64,000 nucleotides of DNA. Origin: Spirometra erinaceieuropaei. Taxonomy: Eukaryota > Platyhelminthes > Cestoda > Diphyllobothriidea > Diphyllobothriidae. The DNA lies in assembly GCA_902702965.1 (NCBI GenBank), contig CACRXP010000001.1:4774195-4838194 (forward strand), written 5' to 3'. The notes below the pieces were generated by a model. That model worked only from the letters and a program-made list of their open reading frames with translations, did no database searches and was not told the DNA's origin. This document shows, in pieces, positions 22,838-34,066 of the stretch. The translations under genes were made by a program, and so were the position numbers. Each line of letters begins with the position of its first letter. The first letter of the stretch is position 1.

Positions 22838-23520
22838 ACGCACGACAGTTCGACCGTCGATTTCGACGATGTCCACCGTGTGCCCCACAGACTGCATTGT
22901 GGGAGCAGGGACTGTGACTTACGCAGGGGTTTATAGTGCCAGTAGACTTGCGTATCATCTACCTACACTCTCTCCTCCTCCCCCGCCTGAGCCCGGTGTC
23001 AAGACAGAGTCAAGAAGACCGGAGACGGGGGAGGCCGCAGGTGGATGTCTCGGACGGATCCTCGCCTTGGTGCTCCACTCCACACCCCCTGGTCCACACA
23101 CAAATGACCAGGATTTTGACCACAAAACAATGGGGTGGAGGCAGTGGTCCAGTGGTGCGACGAATGCCGACAACAGGGTCCGCCAGCGCACCCCGCAAAT
23201 GTTGGCATTTGTTATTACGCAAAGATAACGCCTGCCAGAGTCCGATGTGGCCCCCGTGTTGGTCCAGCGCATCTAACACGTGGCCCGTTTTGAGGACACA
23301 CACACACACACGACAGTTCGTAAGTCGTCGCCGACGATAATTACCATGTGCCCAAAAGCAGCGTGAAAGTGCGACGCTGACTTGCGCGTGAATTTGATCA
23401 TAGTGATTGCAGACTTGTGCAGCATGCACCGCACTCTCACCTCACCCACCTGGAGCCGTTGTCAAAACTAAGTCTAAACGACCGGAGACCGAAGAGGCGC
23501 GCCCAGGAAACATATTCTGC
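22838..23520. repeat. Diverged direct tandem repeat, unit about 460 bp
   Basis: Sequence from 22838 restarts at 23300. Both units begin with a CA-rich run and CGACAGTTCG, continue with a CCnTGTGCCC block, and later share a GTGTCAAGACAGAGTCAAGA-like block followed by CGGAGAC (22997 and 23459). The second unit is shorter. It may be a promoter-like 5' repeat of a retroelement, but no coding region follows. A (CA)n microsatellite lies at 23296-23311. Confidence 0.6.
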
Positions 23521-24698
23521 ACGTACGGGGTCCACTTTTCCATCGTCAGTAGGGCAGACGAGATGTCAAATGTCAGACAATGCGGCAGCAGTCAGTTTGG
23601 CATAACAGGTGCATCCTAAAAATTCTTCAATACACAAAAAACATTGCTCATGTCTGATTCTGTAACTGATGATGGATTCGATTGTTTATCCACAACATCA
23701 GGGAAATGGGACTCTTGGTCCAGCGGTTGTGTATCCTTCGTCCACCAAATCCTACTTAATTCAGCGACACGCCCTGTACTGCAGCCTACTACACGGCGGG
23801 AAGACCATGTTGAGTTGGACAAATTTAGTGGGCTGTTTACCAGATCAGTCTTCAGGTTACTGGCGTATGACAACAAGAAGGGAGAATGAGGTCGCTAACG
23901 GGGAATACATCTTCACAACCAATCAGGGCACTTCAAAGTACAGTAAATCCGACACGCTGAAATCTATCTCAACAAGCTGAGAGTCCTGACTTGGAGGCAA
24001 AACAACTGGCGTAGTAATTCGATCTGTTGAGAACATAGCACTACCTGCAATGGCTCATTCTTACAATGGCATTTATGGCACTCTCACCCGTGTAACTTCC
24101 GTGTCCCGATCCCGAATGAGGCATGGCTAGAGGCAAAGTTGTGCGAAGAATGCATCCTCTGTATGGTTTGCTCTGTCAGCCACTGTGTCCGCGCCATTCT
24201 CCTGTTGTCCTCATCCTGTTGTACCATCGAATAACGATGCCCAAAGTAGTCCGTTTACTGATTGGTGTTTTCGCCCGTACTACTCTGCCCCGCGGGGATT
24301 CACCGTCCTCTGAATCAGAAGCCTACATCCCTTCTCGCTACCACCTTGTATGCGAAGATGTGAAGTCTTGTGAGTGGTGGCCTTCTATGCCAGGTATGTT
24401 TCCGATGCAAAAGTATCCAGCACATAGGACTCTTGACCGGCACTGAGGAATCAACGCGGGTTGGGCAATATTTTAGGCGTAAATATCTTTGCCCCAGAAG
24501 CATGCAGATCACGTCAGTTGGAGATTGTGCAGACTCAATAGGACAGGCGGAATCAAATCCATTCAAGGGTTAGGCTACATATCTGTTTATTTGAAGACGA
24601 CTGCGACTGGACAGCCCAAAATCCTGTCACAGGTGGGAGGTCTAGATGACGATTTCAATGCAACTCCGACCGGTGAATGTGAAACCACCTTGACGCCC
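23521..24698. other. Unannotated stretch, possible Penelope end
   Basis: CTGATGATGGATTCGATTG at 23665-23683 resembles the terminal motif of Penelope-like elements. Longer plus-strand frames (23669-23980, 24123-24446) show no domain I recognise. Confidence 0.35.
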
Positions 24699-25674
24699 TG
24701 AAATATCAACCGAAATTCCAAAATGTGTTTTCATTTCGAAAAGATTAATTAAGTAGGGTTGTAAAACTAATCATTGTGCGGCATAATCCTATAATCATTC
24801 AAATGCCTCAGGATGCTGGCTTTCGAATGAACTTCTTTCTGGCCGCATGCAAAAACTATAGTCTGTACAAAATGAGTACTTATGTAACATGAATTTTTCT
24901 CGGTGGTTTTTGATGTCCTTAAAAGTTCAATTATACTCCATGGAAAGCATGCAAAACAATATTCATCATTTTGCTTATTCAGTAGAAAATAACGTCTTTT
25001 TCCAATTTTATACTCGGAGGAAGGGTATAATTTGGTTTTTAAAAACTTTTCCATTTCGCGAATTATTTTAAATCCTACCTGCCGTTACACTTGCGTTTAG
25101 GGTTTTCAAACTACAAGCCATATGTCATTCGCGTAAGGAAAACCATGCATTTCTCTGCGGTATTAAGAGGAAACCATATGAGATATAAAAAATTTAGCAG
25201 TGGATTTGGGCTGTATTGTTAACTTTACAAGCCACATTGCTATATCCGGAGACATGACGTTTTATGGACGCCTATTTAACGATATTAATTAATCTCACAA
25301 TTAGAAACTCTTTCAAAACCGAACTATCCGCTTTATTCGAGTATAAAATTAGAAGCAGACGTGATTGTTGACTTAATGAGCAAGGAAATGAATATTTGTA
25401 TGCATGTTTTCCTTGAAATATAATCGAATATTTAAGAGCTTCGAAAATCAGTGTAAAAGATTCATGCTACATAAGTAGTCATTTTTTGCAGAGTATAGTA
25501 TTCACATGCGGCCGGAAAGAAGTTCTTTCGAAAGCCGGCTTCCCAAGGTAACCGAATTATTATAGAATTATGCTGCATGATGATTAATTTCTCAACCTTA
25601 TTTAGGTAATCTTTTCGAAACGAAAACGCATTTTAGAATTCCGATTAACATTCCATTAGTCAGCACACCTACTG
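24699..25674. mobile_element. Foldback element FB-2
   Basis: This is the same palindromic structure as FB-1. The left terminus is lost and starts within the TGAAATnTCAACC block. The right end is intact (GCACACCTACTG followed by TA). The arms contain the shared AAAACGCATTTTAGAATTCCG and GAAAGAAGTTCTTTCGAAAG blocks. It lies 1.9 kb from FB-1. Confidence 0.8.
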
Positions 25675-27130
25675 TAAGGAAGTGTTTGGCATTGAAAGCA
25701 AGTCCAACCATATTCGAAACGGAAGTGGACCTGGTAAATGACAGACAATAAACGGAATGATGGGATTAGATTAAACGCAAGTGGCCCGCTGCAATTGTCC
25801 CTGAACTCCGTGACGTTCGGTCTACACCGACCAGAGGATGAGGGTACTTTTGGCAAGAACGACAATAGAATTATGCAGATCCAGCTGCCACTGACCTGTT
25901 AGACCAAACACAGTGGCCAGAAACTCCGCAACTAAATCTTATTCTCCTGAGTAGGCAAAACTAACTCATAATCAGCACAATTTCCTGTAAGATTTAAAGG
26001 GTGGTGGTGTTCATTTGTTATCATATCTCTAAAGATTCGTGATTATATATGCATACCGAATTCCACATTTTTCCTTTTTTGCACATGCGATGTGCTTTAG
26101 GTGGCTTTCGTGGCATTCTTCTTTTCTCTGTATTTAGTTAGCATATTTTGAAGATTCAGATGTCTACTCAGAAACAGAAGCATCCTTTTAAAATGAACTG
26201 AATAAAGACAGCCCAAGGTATAATCAGATTAGCTAACTTATCCAGGCGAAGATATAACTGAAAAAAACGTTATTTTCTCGAGAAAGACAAATGTGATGCT
26301 GCGAACGCTTACCAAACGTCAGTAAACAGCGCGCTTTTTGCATATTTGTAAGTTTTCATGTCCCTTCTTCATATGCTGCCAAAGTTAGGCTTGCAGTTTA
26401 TCAATGCTTTAACCGGAATCACACAAATAATCGAATTTTAAACAGGCATTCATTAAGATGACAAATATCCGACTGAGGCATCTCAACAGCGAGGGACATA
26501 AAAAAAACGCTAAGAAACGGAAATGTGCAAGTGTAAAGTAGTTCTTCCATATGTAGATTGACATTATTGAGATTGCGTTACATGTGATTCGATGGGCAAC
26601 AATAAACGGCGCAATGATCTGCACGTACGCCAATAAAAATTACTAGAAAGCGATTGTAGCTAATCTTTTCTGTGTCAAATAAGCATGCCTAGAGTGGCTG
26701 CAATTAAAACTCTAGGAATCAATGATACGCCATTACCTATAGCAGAAACGTTAATTCCGGACAATAAGTCAGGTTGTAACCTGATTCATTAAAAGTTTGC
26801 TAAGGCATTGCCAAATGCACGCATTGCATCCTCCGTCCCTTGAAACGACGAGGTGCACAGTCAACAGCCCTTTTTACGGATCGACAGTTACAAGTTAAAC
26901 AAATACAGTCACTGAGGGTTTAAACGTGCACTTATTTTTCAATGTGAATAATATAATCTTTGTCTTTTAGCCTGCGTAAGTGCAGGTGCATCGAGCTGTT
27001 TGCCGAGGATGAGCCTTGTGCATAAGATACGCACATGAACCACAGTTCAGAGGCAGACGCTTATCCGCTATGCCGGGTAAAAACCATCAACCAGAATGCA
27101 CTTCCCACATGCGAGTGTGACCTAGGGAAT
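25675..27130. other. Unannotated stretch between FB-2 and receptor gene 2
   Basis: It is AT-rich with no recognised coding or repeat feature. It forms the 3' flank of receptor gene 2 at its right end. Confidence 0.45.
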
Positions 27131-28165
27131 TCAAGCGTCCTGTTGCACACAAACAGATGTCTCCCGCTGTCGCTTGCATAGCCTCTTACCAAGCGAAACG
27201 ACTCTTTGACAGGCATTCATTGATAATTCTCGCAGTGCCGGAATGTAGACGATGAATATGGTCGGTAGGACGAGTAGTTGAAAGTCAACCAAAAATCGAG
27301 CAGCCCTGGAAAGTGGAGAGTTCCTGTCTATTATGCAAAACCCCAGAGCACAAATGAACTTGTATCCTGTTTCGTAGAGGCTGATCACCAAGAAATTCAC
27401 CGAAAGTGGTATAGTACAGAGGGTAGCTGTCAACCAACCCTGCGGTCGACTAAATGCCTCCATCTGTTCCTTTGTGGTGCCGGGAAGAGCTAGAATGTTC
27501 CATGTGTCCGAAAGCTGCTCCGCTGGTGTGCTACGCATCCACTGAATAATTTTGTAACAGGAGACAATTAAGATGGTAGTGCTGATAAAAGCAGTTAAAC
27601 CGAATCGAACATAGGTCTCAGTGTAAAGAGCCACAAGAGCTCCGTAAGGCAGCTTTGTGTCAAGACAATGACAATATTTTCCATTCCACTTCACTATAAA
27701 TGCCTGGGGAAGCATGCAAACGACACAGACTAGACCCATGCCAGCCAAATATGCCATGTTGGTAATGCGAGAGGTGGAGAATGAATGCTGATATCTGCAG
27801 ACAATCTGAATTGCTCTGTTGCCGACTGTAAAATTCAGTACTAAGGCTGAAAACGCGCAAGTAACGAGCAGAAGATATCGGCTTGTCCATATGTGGCATA
27901 AAATCGAAGCCAAGGTAGGGTCGGGAGGGTAGAGTTGTCTGGGTATTACGTGGTCACAAGCCTTGATGAGACTGCTGAACACCGCAGAGCCAACTAGAGC
28001 ACGCACCTGGGTAAGGAATGTCAGGGGTCTGCCTTTTAAGAGAAGGAGGAACACCAGCACACCGAGATTTAATAGCAGGCTGAAGGCGTTCATGAGGACA
28101 GAAATGAAGAAAAAGGCGTCTTTCGGTGGCGCAGAATTGGGACACTTCCAGTAAGCCTCATCCAT
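27131..28165 (-). CDS. Intronless seven-transmembrane receptor, family member 2
   Basis: An uninterrupted frame of 344 aa starts at M-DEAYWKC. Fifteen further in-frame codons upstream are not favoured, because the start at 28165 is the conserved one. It has seven hydrophobic segments, GNRAIQIVCRYQH after TM3, a Cys pair in the second outer loop (KYCHC), FSRPQGWLTA entering TM6 and LPTIFIVYIPALRE in TM7. It is the closest relative of member 4: by my hand count about 107 of the 132 visible residues are identical. Its 5' flank is part of the inverted duplication shared with member 4. The arginine-rich C-terminus (KRLCKRQRE) differs from the other copies. Confidence 0.82.
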   Translation of the reverse strand: MDEAYWKCPNSAPPKDAFFFISVLMNAFSLLLNLGVLVFLLLLKGRPLTFLTQVRALVGSAVFSSLIKACDHVIPRQLYPPDPTLASILCHIWTSRYLLLVTCAFSALVLNFTVGNRAIQIVCRYQHSFSTSRITNMAYLAGMGLVCVVCMLPQAFIVKWNGKYCHCLDTKLPYGALVALYTETYVRFGLTAFISTTILIVSCYKIIQWMRSTPAEQLSDTWNILALPGTTKEQMEAFSRPQGWLTATLCTIPLSVNFLVISLYETGYKFICALGFCIIDRNSPLSRAARFLVDFQLLVLPTIFIVYIPALRELSMNACQRVVSLGKRLCKRQRETSVCVQQDA

Positions 28166-28224
28166 TCTGTTACCCTTACGAACTTTCGACTTCCGACACA
28201 AATACAGCATCCGCGCGCAGTCAA

Positions 28225-28238
28225 ATATATATATATAC
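28225..28238 (-). promoter_or_regulatory. (TA)n tract, candidate core promoter of receptor gene 2
   Basis: A TA run ends about 60 bp before the start codon of gene 2. The bases between it and the ATG (ACTGCGC, later AAGTCGAAAGTTC) are shared with gene 4, which suggests a conserved leader. Its promoter role is inferred. Confidence 0.4.
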
Positions 28239-30930
28239 TTTTAAATGAGTACCAGGGGCGCTGGTGGGCGGCGGTGCACGGATTGCCTACTCCAACTCTT
28301 AAACTGTGGACCCGGTCTTTTTATTTGAAATCGTTTTCTGCTTCCTCCCATCACTTTATCAATGTCGCCAACTTATAATTTACCTTCCCGTCATACGCCC
28401 CTCCCCGCCCCTTGAGTCAAGTCCTATTCTCTGCTAACGCTGCCCGCTTAAATGCCTCCCACCCCTGCCCCTGAGAATGCAGTATCGCCTGGGCTCCTCC
28501 GGTTTGTCTTATTTACTTTCCAACCCACCTCCCGCCAACCTTCATTATTGTTGATGCGTTTGGGTCCTCCCCTTGTTTGGCTCGTCGTTTGTCCTAATGG
28601 TCGTGTTCCCTTTTGTCATCTCGGAAATTGCTCTCCCATGTACATCGAGACTGGTAAACACATTACCTTGCTTTTTTCTGCACTGTCGCCTGTAGATTTC
28701 TTTAGATAAATCATTTATTTCTACAAGACTTTTAATTAAATGCTCAATGTCGCAACGCTGGTTGGAGTTCTACCTTAATGGAATGGCATATTCAATCTCC
28801 CAGCCTACTGAAGTGGCTGTGAGTTGAGGTGGTACGGCGTTGGACGGATCCGTCTGTAAAATAACTAACTCTCGTTCAGGCATGGGGTGCTTCCTTTCTG
28901 GGGTTGGTGACAAGTTGACTGGTTGCACCACATGTGAGGAGTGGGGAAGAGAGAGGGCGATAGGGGCTGTTCAATTCTACAATCACTATAAATTAGTCAT
29001 TATCATTATAATTATTATTCGAAAATCACTATAAATTAATCCGTGCGCACATTATCATACCTACTACACCTTTCTGTGTAACGCACGCTGGATATCTTTG
29101 GAATCGATGGTTGAACAGTCGGTTGCACCGCATTATCTTGAAATAGCAATTTCGACCCTCATTCCAGGAGCGGTCATGCATGTGAAGTGTTGTCCCCCAC
29201 CGACTATTATAGGAATTTTCGGTTCCCCCCCATAGTGCATGTCGCATGGATCGTCAATGACCGCTGTACATGGTGTGTCTTTACGAAGTATCTTAGGAAC
29301 TGTAAATCAATGTCTCCTTTCCCAAGCCCCTAATTGAGCAGGCCACACGGTCATACATTGTGACGAACTTCGACGTAATTTCAGGTATTTCGTGGACAGT
29401 AACCCACGTAGACACGAATGTTTCAGTAAGCTGCTTTTGGTGAGCAGGTTGCCGGCGACGACGACCTTGTTATGTGGGCGTTCGCTCGGGTGCCAAACCC
29501 CCTATGGCAAGGCTGCACATGTTTCATAACCAAACAGACTACCCCACTAGGAGACCTCAGGCAATATTTGCTATTGCATACGTCAGGTTACCTTTTTTCC
29601 GGCGACACCTGTACACTTGGATCTATTTTGGAAAAACATCTTTGACTGCGAATCCCTTAGCATTCTAATACATGCTGATGTACTGAAGCTTGATAATCGT
29701 AAGTTCCGAGCGGATGGGTAGAATGCAGAATGCCCATCTTCATTACGTTGCAGCCCATTTAGTTTTGGGCGAGGTTTGGTTCTACAGTCCCACTTAATTG
29801 GGGCTATATGATTAGCTTACCAAAACAATTTTAATCAAAATACATACCTAACTTAGCCAGTCGCTAGATTAGGAAGGGAGGGAACACTGGCAGAGCTTGA
29901 AGCACTCGCACGGAAGCGAGTGAAGGTGGGGTGTACACACTCTCGGCGCAGCTACTCGATGGTTTCAGAGGATTAGGAGAGCGCAATCGCAAATGGAAGA
30001 CCATTGGGGGAACCACGTGGTAATTCGTAGTGCATGGTCACTGTAATGGGACCGATGGAGTTCCAAGCCGTCGGAACAATTCCGTTACGAAGTCTACTAG
30101 GACATTCGCTGGAATATAATAATAAGGCCACCTCCCCCGTGACACATTCACCCGCTGGATTAAAGTGGTAAGGAAGATGCAAATACGTGATATTTGTATA
30201 ATCAGTGTATTCTCATCTACCAAAATGTTTTTAGAGTGCTTATCATATGGTATTACTCAGATGGGGCCACAGGACCAAACCTCGCCCAATTTTGATAATA
30301 GATGCATATTCCTGCTTATGATACACACTCACTACAAAAGAGCGCTTAATTTTATCTGGAATTATCGACTGCATGATACGTGTCGCATACTAAGTGTTGT
30401 TAAACCTGTTATTAATTTTCCCGTCAAAGTTATATAATTTTCTCGCGTTCCTTATAGGATAAGTACATAGGTAATATCTGAGCGTGAACAATAGCATGTC
30501 GCTCATCCCTCAAAAGCATGCGTTTGCGCTTTATTTTTAGAGTATCGACTATTCCAAATGAATGGCATTTAGGCAGAAAAGTATGAAATATATTTGCAGA
30601 GACGCTGAGGCAACAATACAAATTATGCGTCCTTTGGACAGACAGCCTTTATAATATGGTTTAGTGCTAATTTACAATTTCTGATGCGCAAGCTTAAGCC
30701 ACCTTTCTCAGAAGTCTTCCACTCGGATAAGAAAAAGAGATCTGCATTTGCGCGCAGATCTCTCTTATTACTAATTACCGGGCGGAATTTGAACATACGC
30801 TTCTTTTACATGCTCATAAGTATCATTGACGCGGTGTTCTGTGTTCTCGCACTGCAGGCGAGTTTTTTCATTGGGCTTGAGCATGAAGATAGCGACCTTG
30901 CTTCCTGAGTGAACGCAGTAAGTACACATT

Positions 30931-31560
30931 CATCATTAAATGCGAGGTAATGTTGTGAGGCTTTACGTGATTTCACCATATTTCTCTTCACATCCCCAAA
31001 GATTCAGAGGACGGGAGGTTTCAAAAAGTGCTTAGCTTGGGAACGAATATGCTCATCCCAGGTTCATGTTTAAAAGAAGACGCTAAGGACACAATATGAG
31101 ATCCACAATCTTATATTACGTTTTGCTGACACCTGAATTCCAAGAAGTAGCGTCATTTTGCCAGCCCCGACAGCGATGCCACCCGTTCGATCACTGTATC
31201 CCGCACACGGAAATCTTTTGAAAACAGCAAGTACCTCGAAACCTCGTTATCTTAAGGTTAACTCTCGATACGTGACCATCCATAGAGTCCTGGTGTTCAC
31301 CGTCGTTGCTTTACCAGCCCGATAGGAATGTCCTGCGTTCAGTCACTGCAAAACCTCCAAGTTCGGGCCTAGCTCCTATAGGGTATTCCGCGCTATTTGT
31401 CCTTGGGTTTTCATTGGCCACTTTAAAGCCCTGATATGCGACCTTAGTGACATTATTGTACGGATGTTATATTTGGTTTATTTTGATGCTAAGGTGTTAA
31501 ATATCACCTTATTATAACTTTCCGGTTCACTTTCAAGATAAAAAGAGTAATTACTTTAGT
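30931..31560. other. Unannotated stretch
   Basis: I see nothing recognisable here. Confidence 0.4.
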
Positions 31561-31641
31561 TTATTCGAGTTTTTTATAGCAGTGTCCACAAAAAGCCCTT
31601 CTCTCCTGTCCACCTTCTCATCCGTATTCATAACATACTAA

Positions 31642-31842
31642 TGGTATTCGCCTGCATTCGGCCTAATACACTTCGAGAAGAAAATTCTATATTAATTAAT
31701 CGATCACTCGCATACACGGATCGATCAGGCTCGAGGGGAGCAGTCAATGACGAGGCACCACGATCATGCGGACAGTGCGCTAGAGAAAACGCACGTGGCC
31801 CCCGGTGATTGGCTGGCTCTCCTCTAAGTAAGTCAGTACCGC
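31642..31842 (-). repeat. LTR-like repeat, copy 1
   Basis: The sequence matches 33864-34066 in direct orientation. Shared blocks include ACTCGCATACACG, ATCGATCAGGCT, GATCATGCGGACAG and GCGCTAGAGAAAA. Together with the pol fragment between them, this suggests long terminal repeats of a Ty3/Gypsy element on the minus strand. The outer LTR boundaries could not be set. Confidence 0.55.
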
Positions 31843-32499
31843 TTTTGGCGTGGATTGGCCTGCAGCGGCAGTGTTGATCGGCACTCGGGTTTGCCCGGCG
31901 TCTTATTCGCAGTCTGTTGTCTGGAGACACGGGAACACTGACGGATACTGAAGGCGGTACATCCGAAGGGGGCACAGCAAAGGGTTTGGGAACAGAGCGA
32001 TCTGCCAGAATGGCGAAAGTATCCAGTAAAATATGAAGGGGGAGTGACTGCACAGATTCAAGCCTGCATGTGCTACTGCAATGCGAACGTCGGATCTGGT
32101 TGTGTTGACGGACTGAGATGTCATCACATACTGTCTCTGTGCGCTACTACGGTTGCCACAATCCAGTCTGGGAACACAGTTCTACAATCACGAACGAAGG
32201 CAGGTCTTACGACAAAACGCTTGCTGTGAGAGCCAGGAGAAGTCCGAGAGTGCTGAACACCGGTAGGAACGAGTGCATGAAATGTTGTGCGCAGTTTTCG
32301 GCCCAACAAATTTTCGGCAAGAAAAACGCCACCAGGGGATGTCGGGGTCGGTGTTGTCCAGTTGGAAAACACTAACGCCTGAACTAACTCGCCCCTGGTT
32401 CCCTCCTCACGAGCTCTCAAAGGGAGAAGGAGAACGCGAACAGCCACGAAAAAGAGTATACGGAAACTGCAAGTCAAGTCTAACTGTACCGGGCTGTGC

Positions 32500-33795
32500 C
32501 GCATGAAACTGGCCTACCAGAGCGGTTCGAAGGGAGGACGGAATCACCACAAAGTCCGCAAACAGGAGGCAGGAATCATCCGCAGATAGCGATCCTGGGC
32601 GCAGGAAGAGCTGGTGAAGATCGCTGGCGAAGTGCAGTGGTTGGCCAGCAGATCTACACGTAGGTGATGGCCTGACGGAAGACAGGATCCTGTTCAGTAG
32701 CACGTAGGATGTCCATGGCAGTGACAGGGATACCTCGTGCGGCATCTGATAGCTAACGGCGCACATCGTCCTCAATCGAAACAGCAGAAATCGCAGAGTC
32801 TTCCTCGGGTTCCTGATGATTGCTGATGAGGCGAGAAACGCCGTTAGCCTGACCGAAGTCGTTAGTGCGACAGTAGCGAATGTCGAAATCGTAATCAATA
32901 AGAGTGGTTGCCCATCGCTGAAGTCGACAGGCTGAATAGAGGGAATGCCCTTCCTTGAACCAAAGATTGACAGCAATGACTTGTGATCCGTCAACAAAGC
33001 GAAGTGACGAACGTATAACAGTTTAAGAAACTTTTTGACGACAAGCACAAGAGCTAGAGCCTTTTTCTCTATTTTCCTGTAGTTCTTCTCCGCATGCGAG
33101 ATGCATGCATGATCGCCTGTTCAGACCCGTCAACAAGTTATGTGAGATGACGGCTCCAACTCCGTCGCTAGAAGCATCTGCAGCAACAACGATCATCAGC
33201 GTCGAGTTGCAGAGCGTGAGCTGCAGATCTGAACTCACCATCGATTTTGGTTGTGCAAAGGCCTCTTCACGGTCAGAGGACCAGCAGCAGTGAACAGCTT
33301 TCTGTAGTAAGCAGTTAAGTGGGGCCCGTACGTCATACAGCGATGGTAGGAAGACGCTATAGAGCTGATCAGACCAAGGAACGAACGAAGTTGCGATACA
33401 TTCTTGGGTGCAGGCATCCGTTGGATGGCCCGAATGTTTTCAGGGTTTGAATGGCAACCAGAGACGTCAAAAATGAATCCGATGTACCTGACGGAGTTGA
33501 GGAAGAATTGGCCTTTGTAGGCCCACAGGCGGAACTCATATTCCTGAACGCGATCGAGTAATGCGCACACTCGGTTTTCCACCTCAGCAGGGGAGCTACT
33601 CACGATGATGATGATGTCGTCCAGGTACCCTACTGTGCCAGGGATGTCGGAGAGCATCACGTACACCGTTTGTTAAAATAACGCTGAGGCGGTCTTAGCA
33701 CCATAGGGCAGTCTGGTGTATTCGTGGGGCGTATGCATACTCAACTTTTGTCCCCAATACCAACGCGGCAGAGAAGGAGAACGCGACCGACCACG
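32500..33795 (-). pseudogene. Ty3/Gypsy retrotransposon pol fragment (RT-RNase H-integrase start)
   Basis: Minus-strand pieces run in pol order. YTRLPYGAKTASALF (about 33680-33735) is the RT block before the palm. SDIPGTVGYLDDIIII (RT catalytic YLDD) follows after a short frame change. Then come RYIGFIFDVSGC and LRSFLGLI. The RNase H part has VVAADASSDGVGAVI, then after another shift LLTDHKSLLSIF. The end has LVGQFHAAQPG, resembling the integrase zinc-binding start. Gag, protease and most of the integrase are missing. Several shifts make it inactive. Confidence 0.8.
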
Positions 33796-33863
33796 AAAAA
33801 GTTTATTACGAAACTGCAAGTCAAGTCTTACTGGATGGGTAACGCGTATCCATAAAATACCAC

Positions 33864-34066
33864 TAGTGTTCACCTGCATTGCGCCCAATGAACTTTGAGA
33901 AGAAACCTCTAGACGACCTGATCGATTACTCGCATACACGCATCGATCAGGCTAAAGGAGAACTGCCAATGGTGAGGCACGACGATCATGCGGACAGCGC
34001 GCTAGAGAAAATGTACATGGCCTCCGGTAATTGACTGGCTCTTTTTTGAGAGTGTAGGCAGTTCCA
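33864..34066 (-). repeat. LTR-like repeat, copy 2
   Basis: Direct-orientation partner of 31642-31842. On the minus strand it precedes the RT fragment almost directly, with only a short segment (33768-33831) between. Gag and the first part of pol have therefore been lost by internal deletion. Confidence 0.55.

Larger units (their letters stand above)
27131..30930. repeat. Inverted segmental duplication, left copy
   Basis: Receptor gene 2 and about 2.7 kb of its upstream flank match, in inverse orientation and the same order, the region from 64000 back to about 60545. Matching blocks include 28800-29340 with 62480-63015, 29580-29760 with 61140-61300, and 30300-30905 with 60545-61110. Divergence is moderate, with indels, so the duplication is not recent. 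Confidence 0.8.

Noticed and set aside
23100..23220. A tRNA-like box A (GTGGTCCAGTGGTGCGACG)
   Set aside because: No matching box B follows at the expected distance, and the match lies within the tandem repeat.
22955..23429. Several open frames on both strands around 23 kb
   Set aside because: They fall in the GC-rich tandem repeat and overlap each other in up to four frames with no recognisable domain.
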